A stretch of DNA of 26,555 bases, taken from Chara braunii. Its lineage: Eukaryota > Streptophyta > Charophyceae > Charales > Characeae. Both the position numbers and the translations under genes were made by a program. The DNA lies in the NCBI GenBank assembly GCA_003427395.1, contig BFEA01000177.1, positions 2,099,086 through 2,125,640 on the forward strand, in the 5' to 3' direction. Under the pieces are notes generated by a model. That model worked only from the letters and a program-made list of their open reading frames with translations. It had not been told where the DNA came from and did no database searches. Positions 26,476-26,555 of this stretch are shown here, piece after piece (position 1 is the first letter of the stretch; each line of letters begins with the position of its first letter).

Positions 26476-26555
26476 TGATTTCCGCCCACGTGGATGGCGG
26501 TGTGGTCGGAATCGGGGCGGGAAGGGGGTGGTGCGGGGTCCTTCTACAACCCCGT

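Overview
The window looks like repeat-dominated nuclear DNA of a plant or streptophyte alga with a large genome. The reasons are an L1-type LINE with a C-terminal RVT zinc finger, a Ty3/gypsy chromosomal relic, hAT-type and Harbinger-type non-autonomous elements, several foldback MITE families, A-tailed SINE-like repeats, long poly-C and CT tracts, and no intact cellular gene. A charophyte such as Chara would fit, but that is inference from texture only. A few N bases (17046, 17048, 17057, 17375, 19796, 23681) mark assembly or base-call gaps inside or near low-complexity sequence.

Layout. 1-2340: unrecognised sequence with a broken plus-strand coding relic (1251-2005) between a TATA-like box and an AATAAA. 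2342-5270, minus strand: the 3' part of a Ty3/gypsy element, read from right to left as RT end, RNase H, integrase, an acidic Ser/Pro tail, and a separate overlapping small ORF of unknown function. 5281-8460: a run of small elements, including an inverted-repeat MITE, a hairpin, a SINE-like unit, a 566-bp DNA element with 16-bp inverted ends around a poly-C tract, another SINE-like copy, and a CGTAC-rich element. 8706-9040: a 57/50-bp tandem array. 9060-9640: AT-rich DNA. 10411-11215: two diverged copies of a block of stem-loops whose loops are conserved while the stems change with pairing kept; this is the least explained signal here. 11440-12645: a SINE-like copy, two foldback elements, a MITE end and a tiny A-tailed insertion with 13-bp target duplication. 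12900-16380: a decayed LINE ORF2 (reverse transcriptase plus zinc finger). 16383-17280: 48-bp poly-C, a 244-bp tandem duplication and another SINE-like copy. 19542-21376: a hAT-like non-autonomous element with 8-bp target duplication. 21939-22577: a Harbinger/Tourist-like element with 18-bp inverted repeats and TTA duplication. 23612-23763: a long CT microsatellite. 23875-23990: a minus-strand SINE-like copy. 25068-26090: a LINE ORF1 with zinc knuckle, running into a near-perfect head-to-head palindrome of about 350 bp (26030-26382), then three related short palindromes.

The retrotransposon coding regions carry many stops and frameshifts, so they are relics. Several stops look like TGG or CGA codons changed to TGA or TAG, as methylation-driven C-to-T decay would give. 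The structured non-coding repeats (stem-loop blocks, foldbacks, SINE-like two-hairpin module, palindrome) are the parts most likely still to matter, as small-RNA sources or as elements moved in trans.
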